From contig OW240920.1 of NCBI GenBank assembly GCA_933207985.1, positions 147,768,264-147,832,263 on the forward strand: DNA of 64,000 nucleotides, in the 5' to 3' direction. Position numbers and translations under genes: made by a program. The stretch is from Pelobates cultripes. Taxonomy: Eukaryota; Chordata; Amphibia; Anura; Pelobatidae. Positions 11,512 to 23,606 of this stretch are shown piece by piece (position 1 is the first letter of the stretch; every line of letters starts with the position of its first letter). The notes beneath the pieces are model-generated. The model was given only the letters and a program-made list of their open reading frames with translations. It ran no database searches and was not told where the DNA came from.

Positions 11512-12590
11512 ACAACAGGAATGGAATAATATAAAGTATAGGCAGCACACCTATAGAATGGGGGGTCCCCTCTAATCCCCTCAGGATAAGTATAGAAGAA
11601 AAAAAAGGTAAAGGGTGCGCCTTAAAAATAAGTGAAAGTAATAATATAAATATACAAACGTCCAAGCAGTTCTGCAATAGTCCAAAATTTGAATGATCCA
11701 CGTTGGCAGGAAAAGGTCCTTATGAGTCAACGACTAGGGTGTATAGTCCAGAAGTATATATGAATGGGATAAGCAGAAGACAAAAGACTCCAGTGGTACA
11801 GTATGTCTTAATCAATAAAATATTGGATAAATAAAATGAAAATACTCACACTATCCAGAGCTCTGGTTTGAATGGCATGAAGTGGAACAATCCCCGCTCA
11901 AGGATATGAGGAGTGATCTTCAAAAGACCGGCCCAGTAGGATAATCCAGCTCGGGATGAGATAAAATAAAATATATAGTGCTCCCTGTATAGCTGATAAC
12001 AATTATAAAGAGTAGGATAAAATATAATCACGGAATATTGAGCAGACGCACTGCTCGATGAATAGCGCGTGGGTGGTACAATCCCCACCTTTGATTCTTG
12101 GTACTTCTTATGAATCGTAGAACAGTGGTGTCACATCAGGATAAAAAAGGATAATAAACTTCCAGAAAAAAAATAAATAAAAATAATAATAATAAAAGAT
12201 GGTAATATAGTAATATAGTGAAAAAAGGAATATGGCGACAATGTGGAAAACAGACAAAAATTTCCTTTATTAATTCTTAACAATAAATATTTAAAAGGTT
12301 TCTAGACGCGTTTCGCCACTGCGGCTTCATCAAGTAGAAACACATAAGGAAAAACAGACCTGACAGACACTGTTTATATAGGAAACATGTAATTACATCT
12401 GAAATTTGAATTTCCCGCCAAAATGACGTCATCGGCGTCACAGGTGGGGAAGCATAATTTACTTTAATGAGAAACATAATAAAAGTGCATATTCTTATAT
12501 AGTATAAGTAGGGAGACTATGCATATAAACAATAATAAAAACCGAGACCTAAAAACATTGAAAATTTAACTTAGAAAAGAATCACGTGAC
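11480..12590 (-). mobile_element. Inverted terminal (pLTR-like) segment of a Penelope-like element
   Basis: Non-coding, AT-rich segment between the two Penelope ORF parts. It contains, on the minus strand, a CTTCATC / GACGCG-type block (12298-12341) that folds as a hammerhead ribozyme relic, a known feature of Penelope-like pLTRs. Because the ORF parts on either side read plus and the ribozyme reads minus, this is an inverted terminal segment inserted between, or left by rearrangement of, the ORF. Boundaries are approximate. Confidence 0.5.
12298..12341 (-). ncRNA. Hammerhead ribozyme relic (type I, minimal) of a Penelope-like element
   Basis: Read on the minus strand: GTTTCTA (12341-12335, helix I strand 1), CTTGATGA (core, canonical CTGATGA with one extra T), a helix II hairpin GCC-GCAGT-GGC (12325-12315), GAAA (12314-12311), the self-complementary CGCG helix III, then GTC (cleavage-site triplet, 12307-12305) and TAGAAAC (12304-12298, perfectly complementary to helix I strand 1). 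This order (helix I, CUGAUGA, helix II, GAAA, short helix III, UH, helix I) is the known minimal hammerhead of Penelope-like elements, which is thought to act as a dimer. The extra U in the invariant core probably abolishes or weakens cleavage. Confidence 0.65.
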
Positions 12591-12739
12591 GTGCGTTCGT
12601 GTACTTCCGCGTCACGTGATATCGGTGGACCGCATGCTTCATAGTGTGTTGGAAGGCATATGTGGTGAGGGAGGCAGTAGGCAGTCTCGTCGCCCTGTGG
12701 GAGAGGCACATCAGGGCGGACCCCAATCTGTCTGTACTC

Positions 12740-13675
12740 TATATCTAGTTTACTGTTGGAAAAGGTATATCGATGACGTGTTCATCATCTGGTGGGGCTC
12801 TGAAAAAGAGTTTGAGGCTTTTGTTCGACTTCTTAATGTAAATAATCTCAATTTAACATTCACTAGTGAGATGGGGGGAAAACAGTTAAACTTTTTGGCT
12901 CTAACAATTTCAATACAACCTGATGGCAAAGTGGCAACCACATTACATAGGAAAAAGACTGCCACCAATGGCCTGCTGAATTGGAAAAGCTACCATCCCA
13001 AACCTCTGAAAACAGGCATACCCATTGGGCAGTACTTGAGACTTCGACGTTATTGTTCCACCATTGATGACTTTAAGGCCAAAGCCTGGGACCTTAGAAA
13101 GTCCTTCAAAGAGAAGGGCTGCCCCAATAGGGTCCTAAGAAAGGCATATTCTGGAGCTATTCTCTCAGATAGAGACAACTATCAACCAACATCAAATCCC
13201 AACCTGATTCGATGTATAGCCACCTACGATGCAGGTTGGACATACATGATAGAAACTTTTAAACGCCATTGGTCAATTTTAGTGTCAGACCCGCATTTAA
13301 AAAATGTGGTCACTCACTTTCCCTCTATAACTGCACGTAGGGGACAAAATCTGAGAGACACTCTAGTACAAAGCCATTTGGCCCCCCTAAAAAAAATGTC
13401 TAAGCAGTACTTACCAAAGGGCACATACAGATGCGGACATTGCAGCGCATGTCCGTACATTGATAAAAACTCTAAACAATTTAAGGACAGCAATGGTGAA
13501 GAAAGCTTCCCAAGACAAAGCTTTTTCAATTGTCAGACAGAGGGAGTAATTTATCTGCTCACCTGCTCATGCAGAACAAAGTACGTTGGCAAAACTTTTC
13601 GCCCATTCAAATATAGAATTAGGGAGCATGTAATTTTGGTGAGAAGACCCTTGAAGCTTCATCATGCAAACTCCT
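12740..13675 (+). pseudogene. Penelope-like element: end of reverse transcriptase plus GIY-YIG endonuclease, truncated
   Basis: One open frame (12586-13680) whose recognisable part starts near 12745. RT catalytic motif KRYIDDVFIIW (about 12760-12792), then the FLALTI / HRKKTATNGLLNW segment characteristic of Penelope RTs, a linker with a CGHCSAC zinc-binding-like motif (about 13432-13452), and the GIY-YIG nuclease with GVIYLLTC (about 13540-13563) and KYVGKTFRP (about 13579-13605), followed by a RIREH segment with the conserved Arg and Glu (about 13615-13629). This RT plus GIY-YIG order defines Penelope-like elements. The first two thirds of RT are missing upstream and the C-terminus is cut by an LTR that starts at 13676. 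The first roughly 50 codons of the open frame (12586-12740) are not recognisably Penelope. Confidence 0.8.
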
Positions 13676-14249
13676 TGTGACAGACCTCTCTGTCTTTAAA
13701 CTACTTTTATTCCCTCTTTGTTCGTGTGTTTGTTCAGCTATTTCCATGTCCGTACAGCCCCTAGGTTATTCCCCGTTTTACCGAATGAACTGCCGAACGG
13801 CCGTCCACCCAGTATGGAAATGTGCTGCTTGTTAACCTCTTGGCCTCATCAGAACGTTGTGGTTAACCGCAGACACTTCCTAATTGTGAAATGTTTGCTG
13901 GGTGGTCGTTGTTTGTATGAACGAACACGTGGCAGCGGCCACCTTAGACACACAAATACCCAGCAGTGTTCGTCAACGATTTCGTGGATCTGAAAACGGA
14001 CACTATTCTTCACGAACACCGCTGAAGCCGCTGACCTCCCTTCTTCTGTTCCTTCAGTATACAAAACGCCGTTCGGTACTTTTCTTCACGAATAGAGTCA
14101 CCTCAGATAACTATCCCATGGAGCCCCATTCGTATAACGAAAGACTATGTGAAATACTTTGGCTCCATGGCGATTGGTCTGTATGTATGTGATCTGAGCG
14201 TTCAGATCTAAGCTATCTGGGGATATGTTCAACATGCCTATTTTATTCG
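13676..14249 (+). mobile_element. LTR copy cut by a scaffold gap
   Basis: Starts TGTGACAGACC at 13676 (compare TGTGTCAGAAA at 26848) and continues with the family's GAACACGTGGCAGCGGCCA core (about 13921-13940), TTCGTATAACGAAAGAC (about 14128) and ATCTAAGCTATCTGGGG (about 14206-14222), then enters the 100-N gap at 14250. It interrupts the Penelope element. Confidence 0.65.
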
Positions 14250-14349
14250 NNNNNNNNNNNNNNNNNNNNNNNNNNNNNNNNNNNNNNNNNNNNNNNNNNN
14301 NNNNNNNNNNNNNNNNNNNNNNNNNNNNNNNNNNNNNNNNNNNNNNNNN
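14250..14349. other. Scaffold gap (100 N)
   Basis: Exactly 100 undetermined bases, the usual placeholder for a gap of unknown size. The sequence changes element type across it (LTR to L2 LINE). Confidence 0.99.
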
Positions 14350-15379
14350 TGCCTTTCTTCCATCTCTGAATGGATGTCCTCCCGCTTTCTGAAACTCAAT
14401 CTCTCAAAAACTGAACTCCTTTTCTTTCCTCCTCCTAATACTGATCCTCCTCTTTTGCTCTCCCTTCAAGTTTGTGGTACCCACATCAGCCCATCCTTGC
14501 AAGCGCGCTGTTTTGGCGTCATACTTGACTCTGGCCTCACCTTTGAGCCTCACATCCAGCATGTTGCCAAATCCTGTAGATTCCATCTTAAAAACATAGC
14601 CCGCATCCGCCCCTTTCTTGCACCAGATACTACCAAGGAGCTTGTCCATGCTCTAATAATTTCCCGCATGGATTATTGTAACCCTCTCCTGATTGGTCTT
14701 CCCAAAAGCCGTACTGCACCCCTACAGTCTGTAATGAACGCTGCTGCTAGACTGATTTTCCTCTCTAGTCGGTTCTCTCACACCTCACCCCTCTGCCAGT
14801 CCTTACATTGGCTTCCTGTATCCTATAGGAGTCAATCCAACTCACACCTATAAAGCCCTGAACAACTCTAGCCCCTCTTATATCTCCTCACAGATCCATA
14901 GGTATGTCCCTTCTCGGTCTCTCCGCTTCCGTTCGCGACTACCTTCCCTGTCTGTCCGCAGACTGGGTGACGCTAACTCACAAGGCCAGGTGGACCCTCG
15001 CTGGCTGCCCTTCCTATGAATAGTCGCCTACCGGGCCATCCCACTCTCCCCTAGTCTTGCATCTAAGAAGTGCCTTTAAAACCCATCTCTTTAGAAAGCT
15101 TATGGCCTCCACACAATCCCCCTACCCCTCACATACCTGTCTCTTTGCCCTCTAAAGGGCAGCCCAATCTATTTGATGGCAGTACCCTGTCCTAATGTGT
15201 TTTACACCCCACCTCCTATAGGAATGTACATGCCTTGATTCAGCAGGGTCCTCTTCAACCTATTGTTCCTGTAAGTTTATTTGTAATTGTCCTATTTATA
15301 GTTAAATCCCCTCTCATAATATTGTAAAGCGCTACGGAATCTGTTGGCGCTATATAAATGGCAATAATAATAATAATAA
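14350..15379 (+). mobile_element. L2-type LINE, 3' end
   Basis: 5'-truncated non-LTR retrotransposon. The frame from 14374 encodes the C-terminal RT region with SSRFLKLNLSKTELLFF, GVILDSGLTFEPHI, ISRMDYCNPLLIGLP and LHWLPV, the familiar L2-clade blocks. The frame breaks near 14850 and homologous sequence continues in other frames. The 3' end has the typical L2 tail TGTAAAGCGCTACGG ... GGCGCTATATAAA followed by (AAT)n at 15362-15379. Confidence 0.8.
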
Positions 15380-16372
15380 TACACACTGTATATCATAGGA
15401 CAGCACTGAGTGATACACACTGTATATCATAGGACAGCACTGAGCGATACACACTGTATATCATAGGACAACACTGAATGATACACACTGTATATCATAG
15501 GACAGCACTGAGCACGGAGTGATACACTGTATATTATAGGACGGCACTGGGTGATACACACTGTATATCATAGGACAGCACTGAGCACGGAGTGATACAC
15601 TGTATATTATAGGACGGCACTGGGTGATACACACTGTATATCATAGGACAGCACTGAGTGATACACACTGTATATCATAGGACAGCGCTGAGTGATACAT
15701 TGTATATCATAGGCCAGCACTGAGTGATACACACTGTATATCATAGTACAGCACTGAGCGATACACACTGTAGATCATAGGACAGCACTGAGCGATACAC
15801 ACTGTATATCATAGTACAGCACTGAGCGATACACACTGTAGATCATAGGACAGCACTGAGCGATACACACTGTATATCATAGGACAGCACTGAGTGATAT
15901 ACACTGTAGATCATAGGACAGCACTGAGCACGGAGTGATACACTGTATATTATAGGACGGCACTGGGTGATACACACTGTATATCATAGGACAGCACTGA
16001 GTGATACACTGTATATCATAGGAGAGCACTGAGTGATACACACTGTATATCATAGGACAGCACTGAGTGATACACACTGTATATCATAGGACAGCACTGA
16101 GCACGGAGTGATACACTGTATATTATAGGACAGCACTGAGTGATACACTGTATATCATAGGACAGCACTGAGTGATACACACTGTATATCATAGGACAGC
16201 ACTGAGTGACACACTGTATATCATAGGAGAGCACTGAGTGATACACACTGTATATCATAGGACAGCACTGAGCACGGAGTGATACACTGTATATTATAGG
16301 ACGGCACTGGGTGATACACACTGTATATCATAGGACAGCACTGGGTGATACACTGTTTATCATAGGACAGAT
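15377..16372. repeat. Minisatellite, 34-bp unit
   Basis: About 28 copies of GATACACACTGTATATCATA + GGACAGCACTGAGT, with a longer variant that adds GCACGGA. The array begins immediately after the L2 (AAT)n tail. Confidence 0.95.
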
Positions 16373-16840
16373 ATTTGGATCCATAGATGCATTGGTAGAG
16401 GTGTTGTATGAATAGAGACAGCAGTGGGCTCTGAGCTCAGGATATCAGGCTGACACACACCCATGGTGAGGCGGAGAGAGAGGGATAGCAGGGGGAGGGC
16501 AGGGAGGAGACAACCTGGGTATGGGCAGGGGGAGGGCAGGGAGGAGACAGCCTGGGTAGGGGCAGGGAGGAGACAGTGGGTAAGGGGGGGGAGGGCAGGA
16601 AGAGGAAGGCACAGGCTCAGTCTGGGGGGGAAGGAGGGGTTTCAGCACAGGAACAATGGCTGAGGATTACAGAGACCTGGCTGCTGGGCCTAATTCATGT
16701 CATTGACTCTCTGCCCTTCACAAACAGGGTGAGCAGCTTGGCAGGGTGTGGGCAACAGGGCAGGGGCAGCACACTGCATGCTGGGAGCAGGGAGCACAGC
16801 TGGGGTAACATGTTAATGGGGGGGTCAGTGACAAATTGCA
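16373..16840. other. Purine-rich spacer; possible noncoding exon end
   Basis: Contains a G-rich stretch (GGGGGAGGGCAGGGAGGAGA units, 16480-16600) with quadruplex potential. A consensus-like donor (AAACAGG/GTGAGC, GT at 16729) lies downstream of an ATGGCTGAGG start that gives only a 16-codon frame (about 16656-16706). It could be an untranslated first exon of a downstream plus-strand gene such as CDK16, but nothing ties it to that gene. Confidence 0.2.
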
Positions 16841-19800
16841 AGAGGGGTGTATACAGAGATAGGATGTACTATACAGAGACAGCAAGGGGGTGTATACAGG
16901 GATAGCTGGTACTATACAGAGATAGGATGCACTATACAGAGACAGCAAGGGGTGTATACAGGGATAGCTGGTACTATACAGAGATAGGATGTACTATACT
17001 GAGACAGCAAGGGGTGTATACAGGGATAGCTGGTACTATACAGAGATAGGATGCACTATACAGAGACAGCAAGGGGTGTATACAGGGATAGCTGGTACTA
17101 TACAGAGATAGGATGTACTATACTGAGACAGCAAGGGGGTGTATACAGAGATAGCTGGTACTATACAGAGATAGGATGCACTATACAGAGATAGGATGTA
17201 CTATACAGAGACAGCAAGGGGGTGTATACAGAGATAGCTGGTACTATACAGAGATAGGATGTACTATACAGAGACAGCAAGGGGGTGTATACAGGGATAG
17301 CTGGTACTATACAGAGATAGGATGCACTATACAGAGATAGGATGTACTATACAGAGACAGCAAGGGGGTGTACACAGGGATAGCTGATACTATACAGAGA
17401 TAGGATGCACTATACAGAGATAGGATGTACTATACAGAGACAGCAAGGGGGTGTACACAGGGATAGCTGATACTATACAGAGATAGGATGTACTATACAG
17501 AGATAGGATGTACTATACAGGGATAGCTGGTACTATACAGAGATAGGATGCACTATACAGAGATAGGATGTACTATACAGAGACAGCAAGGGGGTGTACA
17601 CAGGGATAGCTGATACTATACAGAGATAGGATGTACTATACAGAGATAGGATGTACTATACAGGGATAGCTGGTACTATACAGAGATAGGATGCACTATA
17701 CAGAGATAGGATGTACTATACAGAGACAGCAAGGGGGTGTACACAGGGATAGCTGATACTATACAGAGATAGGATGCACTATACAGAGATAGGATGTACT
17801 ATACAGAGACAGCAAGGGGGTGTATACGGGGATAGCTGGTACTATACAGAGATAGGATGCACTATACAGAGACAGCAAGGGGTGTATACAGGGATAGCTG
17901 GTACTATACAGAGATAGGATGCACTATACAGAGACAGCAAGGGGGTGTATACAGGGATATCTGGTACTATACAGAGATAGGATGTACTATACAGAGAGAG
18001 CAAGGGAGTGTATACAGAGATAGCTGGTACTATACAGAGATAGGATGTACTATACAGAGACAGCAAGGGAGTGTATACAGGGATAGGATGCACTATACAG
18101 GATAGGATGTACTATACAGAGAGAGCAAGGGGGTGTATACAGGGATAGCTGATACTATACAGGGATAGGATGTACTATACTGAGACAGCAAGGGGGTGTA
18201 TACAGAGATAGCTGGTACTATACAGAGATAGGATGCACTATACAGAGACAGCAAGGGGGTGTATACAGAGATAGCTGGTACTATACAGAGATAGGATGCA
18301 CTATACAGAGACAGCAAGGGGGTGTATGCAGAGATAGCTGGTACTATACAGAGATAGGATGTACTATACAGAGACAGCAAGGGGGTGTATACAGAGATAG
18401 GATGCACTATACAGAGACAGCAAGGGGGTGTATACAGAGATAGCTGGTACTATACAGAGATAGGATGTACTATACAGAGACAGCAAGGTGGTGTATACAG
18501 AGGTAGCTGGTACTATACAGAGATAGGATGTACTATACTGAGACAGCAAGGGGGTGTATACAGGGATAGCTGGTACTATACAGAGATAGGATGTACTATA
18601 CAGAGACAGCAAGGGGGTGTATACAGGGATAGCTGGTACTATACAGAGATAGGATGTACTATACTGAGACAGCAAGGGGGTGTATACAGGGATAGCTGGT
18701 ACTATACAGGGATAGGATGCACTATACAGAGACAGCAAGGGGGTGTATACAGAGATAGCTGGTACTATACAGAGATAGGATGTACTATACTGAGACAGCA
18801 AGGGGGTGTATACAGGGATAGCTGGTACTATACAGGGATAGGATGCACTATACAGAGACAGCAAGGGGGTGTATACAGGGATAGCTGATACTATACAGGG
18901 ATAGGATGTACTATACAGAGACAGCAAGGGGGTGTATACAGGGATAGGATGTACTATACAGAGATAGATAGGATGTACTATGCAGAGATAGCTGGTACTA
19001 TACAGAGACAGCAAGGGGTGTATACAGAGATAGGATGTACAGAGACAGCAAGGGGGTGTATACAGGGATAGCTGGTACTATACAGGATGAGATAGAGACA
19101 GCAAGGGGGTGTATACAGGGATAGCTGGTACTATACAGAGATAGGATGTACTATACAGAGATAGCTGTTACTATACAGGGATAGGATGTACTATACAGAG
19201 ATAGCTGTTACTATACAGGGATAGGATGGACTATACAGAGACAGTAAGGGGGTGTATACAGCGATAGGATGTTCTATACAGAGACAGCAAGGGGGTGTAT
19301 ACAGGGATAGCTGGTACTATACAGAGATAGGATGCACTATACAGAGACAGCAAGGGGGTGTATACAGGGATAGCTGGTACTATACAGAGATAGGATGTAC
19401 TATACAGAGACAGCAAGGGAGTGTATACAGGGATAGGATGCACTATACAGAGAGAGCAAGGGGGTGTATACAGGGATAGCTGATACTATACAGGGATAGG
19501 ATGTACTATACTGAGACAGCAAGGGGGTGTATACAGAGATAGCTGGTACTATACAGAGATAGGATGCACTATACAGAGACAGCAAGGGGGTGTATACAGA
19601 GATAGCTGGTACTATACAGAGATAGGATGCACTATACAGAGACAGCAAGGGGGTGTATGCAGAGATAGCTGGTACTATACAGAGATAGGATGTACTATAC
19701 AGAGACAGCAAGGGGGTGTATACAGAGATAGGATGCACTATACAGAGACAGCAAGGGGGTGTATACAGAGATAGCTGGTACTATACAGAGATAGGATGTA

Positions 19801-21095
19801 CTATACAGAGACAGCAAGGTGGTGTATACAGAGGTAGCTGGTACTATACATAGATAGGATGTACTATACTGAGACAGCAAGGGGGTGTATACAGAGATAG
19901 CTGGTACTATACAGAGATAGGATGTACTATACAGAGACAGCAAGGGGGTGTATACAGGGATAGCTGGTACTATACAGAGATAGGATGTACTATACTGAGA
20001 CAGCAAGGGGGTGTATACAGGGATAGCTGGTACTATACAGGGATAGGATGCACTATACAGAGACAGCAAGGGGGTGTATACAGAGATAGCTGGTACTATA
20101 CAGAGATAGGATGTACTATACTGAGACAGCAAGGGGGTGTATACAGGGATAGCTGGTACTATACAGGGATAGGATGTACTATACAGAGACAGCAAGGGGG
20201 TGTATACAGGGATAGCTGATACTATACAGGGATAGGATGTACTATACAGAGACAGCAAGGGGGTGTATACAGGGATAGGATGTACTATACAGAGATAGAT
20301 AGGATGTACTATGCAGAGATAGCTGGTACTATACAGAGACAGCAAGGGGTGTATACAGAGATAGGATGTACAGAGACAGCAAGGGGGTGTATACAGGGAT
20401 AGCTGGTACTATACAGGGATAGGATGCACTATACAGAGACAGCAAGGGGGTGTATACAGGGATAGCTGGTACTATACAGAGATAGGATGTACTATACAGA
20501 GATAGCTGTTACTATACAGGGATAGGATGTACTATACAGAGATAGCTGTTACTATACAGGGATAGGATGGACTATACAGAGACAGTAAGGGGGTGTATAC
20601 AGCGATAGGATGTACTATACAGAGACAGCAAGGGGGTGTATACAGGGATAGCTGGTACTATACAGAGATAGCTGTTACTATACAGGGATAGGATGGACTA
20701 TACAGAGACAGTAAGGGGGTGTATACAGCGATAGGATGTACTATACAGAGACAGCAAGGGGGTGTATACAGGGATAGCTGGTACTATACAGCGATAGGAT
20801 GTACTATACAGAGACAGCAAGGGGGTGTATACAGGGATAGCTGGTACTATACAGAGATAGGATGCACTATACAGAGACAGCAAGGGGGTGTATACAGGGA
20901 TAGCTGGTACTATACAGAGATAGGATGTACTATACAGAGACAGCAAGGGGGTGTATATATGGATAGCTAGTACTATACAGAGATATAATGTACTATACAG
21001 GGATAGCTAGTACTATACTGAAATAGGATGTACTATACAGAGATGGGATGCACTATACAGAGATAGAATGTACTATACAGGGATAGCAGGAACTA
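16840..21095. repeat. Minisatellite, about 63-bp composite unit (GATAGGATGTACTATACAGA family)
   Basis: About 4.2 kb of units combining GAGATAGGATGYACTATACA, GAGACAGCAAGGGGGTGTAT and ACAGGGATAGCTGGTACTAT. Unit order varies. A block of about 1.3 kb is repeated at higher order: 18093-19014 is nearly identical to 19424-20345 (shift 1331). The long tyrosine- or serine-rich frames in it are by-products of the unit length. Confidence 0.95.
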
Positions 21096-21261
21096 TAAAG
21101 ACAGATATCGGTGAGAACCGGTAAATATAAATATATTTGTTAGAAAATACAGGAATAGAATAGTGATGTATGTTAAAATGTACAGGAATAGCAGAGAGAC
21201 GTGTTTACAGGAACAGCAGAGTTTTTGTGTTGTGTGTTTGAAAAGTTGTATTATGAAGTGT

Positions 21262-22845
21262 GTTAGAATGTACAGGAGTAGCAGGGTTGTGTTTGTGGTT
21301 TATAGAATGTACAGGAGTAGCAGGGTTGTGTTTGTGGTTTATAGAATGTACAGGAGTAGCAGGGTTGTGTTTATGGTTTATAGAATGTACAGGAGTAGCA
21401 GGGTTGTGTTTGTGGTTTATAGAATGTACTGGAGTAGCAGGGTTGTGTTTGTGGTTTATAGAATGTACAGGAGTAGCAGGATTGTGTTTATGGTTTATAG
21501 AATGTTCAGGAGTAGCAGGGTTGTGTTTATGGTTTATAGAATGTACAGGAGTAGCAGGGTTGTGTTTGAGGTTTATAGAATGTACAGGAGTAGCAGGGTT
21601 GTGTTTGTGGTTTATAGAATGTACAGGAGTAGCAGGGTTGTGTTTATGGTTTATAGAATGTACAGGAGTAGCAGGGTTGTGTTTATGGTTTATAGAATGT
21701 ACAGGAGTAGCAGGGTTGTGCTTATGGTTTATAGAATGTACAGGAGTAGCAGGATTGTGTTTGTGGTTTATAGAATGTACAGGAGTAGCAGGGTTGTGTT
21801 TATGGTTTATAGAATGTACTGGAGTAGCAGGGTTGTGTTTGTGGTTTATAGAATGTACTGGAGTAGCAGGGTTGTGTTTGTGGTTTATAGAATGTACAGG
21901 AGTAGCAGGATTGTGTTTATGGTTTATAGAATGTACAGGAGTAGCAGGGTTGTGTTTGTGGTTTATAGAATGTACAGGAGTAGCAGGGTTGTGTTTGTGG
22001 TTTATAGAATGTACAGGAGTAGCAGGGTTGTGTTTGTGGTTTATAGAATGTACAGGAGTAGCAGGGTTGTGTTTATGGTTTATAGAATGTACAGGAGTAG
22101 CAGGGTTGTGTTTGTGGTTTATAGAATGTACAGGAGTAGCAGGGTTGTGTTTATGGTTATAGAATGTACAGGAGTAGCAGGGTTGTGTTTATGGATTATA
22201 GAATGTACAGGAGTAGCAGGGTTGTGTTTGTGGTTTATAGAATGTACAGGAGTAGCAGGATTGTGTTTATGGTTTATAGAATGTACAGGAGTAGCAGGGT
22301 TGTGTTTGTGGTTTATAGGATGTACAGGAGTAGCAGGGTTGTGTTTGAGGTTTATAGAATGTACAGGAGTAGCAGGATTGTGTTTGAGGTTTATAGAATG
22401 TACAGGAGTAGCAGGGTTGTGTTTGTGGTTTATAGAATGTACAGGAGTAGCAGGATTGTGTTTATGGTTTATAGAATGTACAGGAGTAGCAGGATTGTGT
22501 TTATGGTTTATAGAATGTACAGGAGTAGCAGGATTGTGTTTGAGGTTTATAGAATGTACAGGAGTAGCAGGGTTGTGTTTATGGTTTATAGAATGTACAG
22601 GAGTAGCAGGGTTGTGTTTATGGTTTATAGAATGTACAGGAGTAGCAGGATTGTGTTTGTGGTTTATAGAATGTACAGGAGTAGCAGGATTGTGTTTGAG
22701 GTTTATATAATGTACAGGAGTAGCAGGATTGTGTTTGAGGTTTATAGAATGTACAGGAGTAGCAGGGTTGTGTTTGTGGTTTATAGAATGTACAGGAGTA
22801 GCAGGGTTGTGTTTGTGGTGTATAGAATGTACAGGAGTAGCAGAG
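21262..22845. repeat. Minisatellite, 39-bp unit
   Basis: About 40 tandem copies of GTACAGGAGTAGCAGGGTTG + TGTTTGTGGTTTATAGAAT. Because 39 is a multiple of three, the array is open over 515 codons in one frame and 300 in another, but the 13-residue repeats reflect the DNA unit only; no start context or splice sites support expression. Confidence 0.95.
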
Positions 22846-23390
22846 AGGTGGGAAGATTAGAATGTACAGGAGTAGCAGAGAGGTGGGAAGATTAGAATGT
22901 ACAGGAGTAGCAGAGAGGTGGAAGATTAGAATGTACAGGAGTAGCAGAGAGGTGGAAGATTAGAATGTACAGGAGTAGCAGGGAGGTGGGGAGATTAGAA
23001 TGTACAGGAGTAGCAGAGAGGTGGGGAGATTAGAATGTACAAGAGTAGCAGAGAGCTGGGGAGATTAGAATGTACAGGGGTAGCAGAGAGCTGGGGAGAT
23101 TAGAATGTACAGGAGTAGCAGAGAGATGGGAAGATTAGAATGTACAGGAGTAGCAGAGAGATGGGAAGATTAGAATGTACAGGAGTAGCAGAGAGGTAGG
23201 TGGGGAGATTAGAATGTACAGGAGTAGCAGAGAGGTGGGGAGATTATAATGTACAAGGATAACAGAGAGATGGGAAGATTATAATGTACAAGGATAACAG
23301 AGAGATGGGAAGATTATAATGTACAAGGATAACAGAGAGATGGAATAATTAGAATGTACAAGAATAGCAGTACGAAAGTTTAAAATGTTT
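22846..23390. repeat. Minisatellite, about 35-bp unit
   Basis: About 14 copies of AATGTACAGGAGTAGCAGAG + AGGTGGGGAGATTAG. It shares the GTACAGGAGTAGCAG half with the 39-bp array next to it, so the two arrays derive from one ancestral unit that acquired a different second half. Confidence 0.95.
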
Positions 23391-23606
23391 ATGGGTAAAT
23401 TAGAGGTGAGAACATTAGAATTTACAGGAATTAATATATTTACTGTGTTTTCTGTGATTCCACCAATTTATTCTTATTTCCACACCCAAACAATCCTCAT
23501 AAATTGCTGAGCCCCACCTGGAGATTGATTGCTACCAAATTACTTGTTGCATGGCTCCTTGTGTTCCAACATCCTCTCCGAGAGGGCTACCTTTACCTAT
23601 AGTACC

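Noticed and set aside
18364..20345. Long Tyr/Ser-rich open frames (216 aa twice, minus strand)
   Set aside because: Translations of the 63-bp array; the repeat DNA explains them completely.
21163..22710. 515-codon open frame of 13-residue repeats
   Set aside because: It is a 39-bp minisatellite; the repeat length keeps all in-phase frames open. No start context, splice sites or family match.
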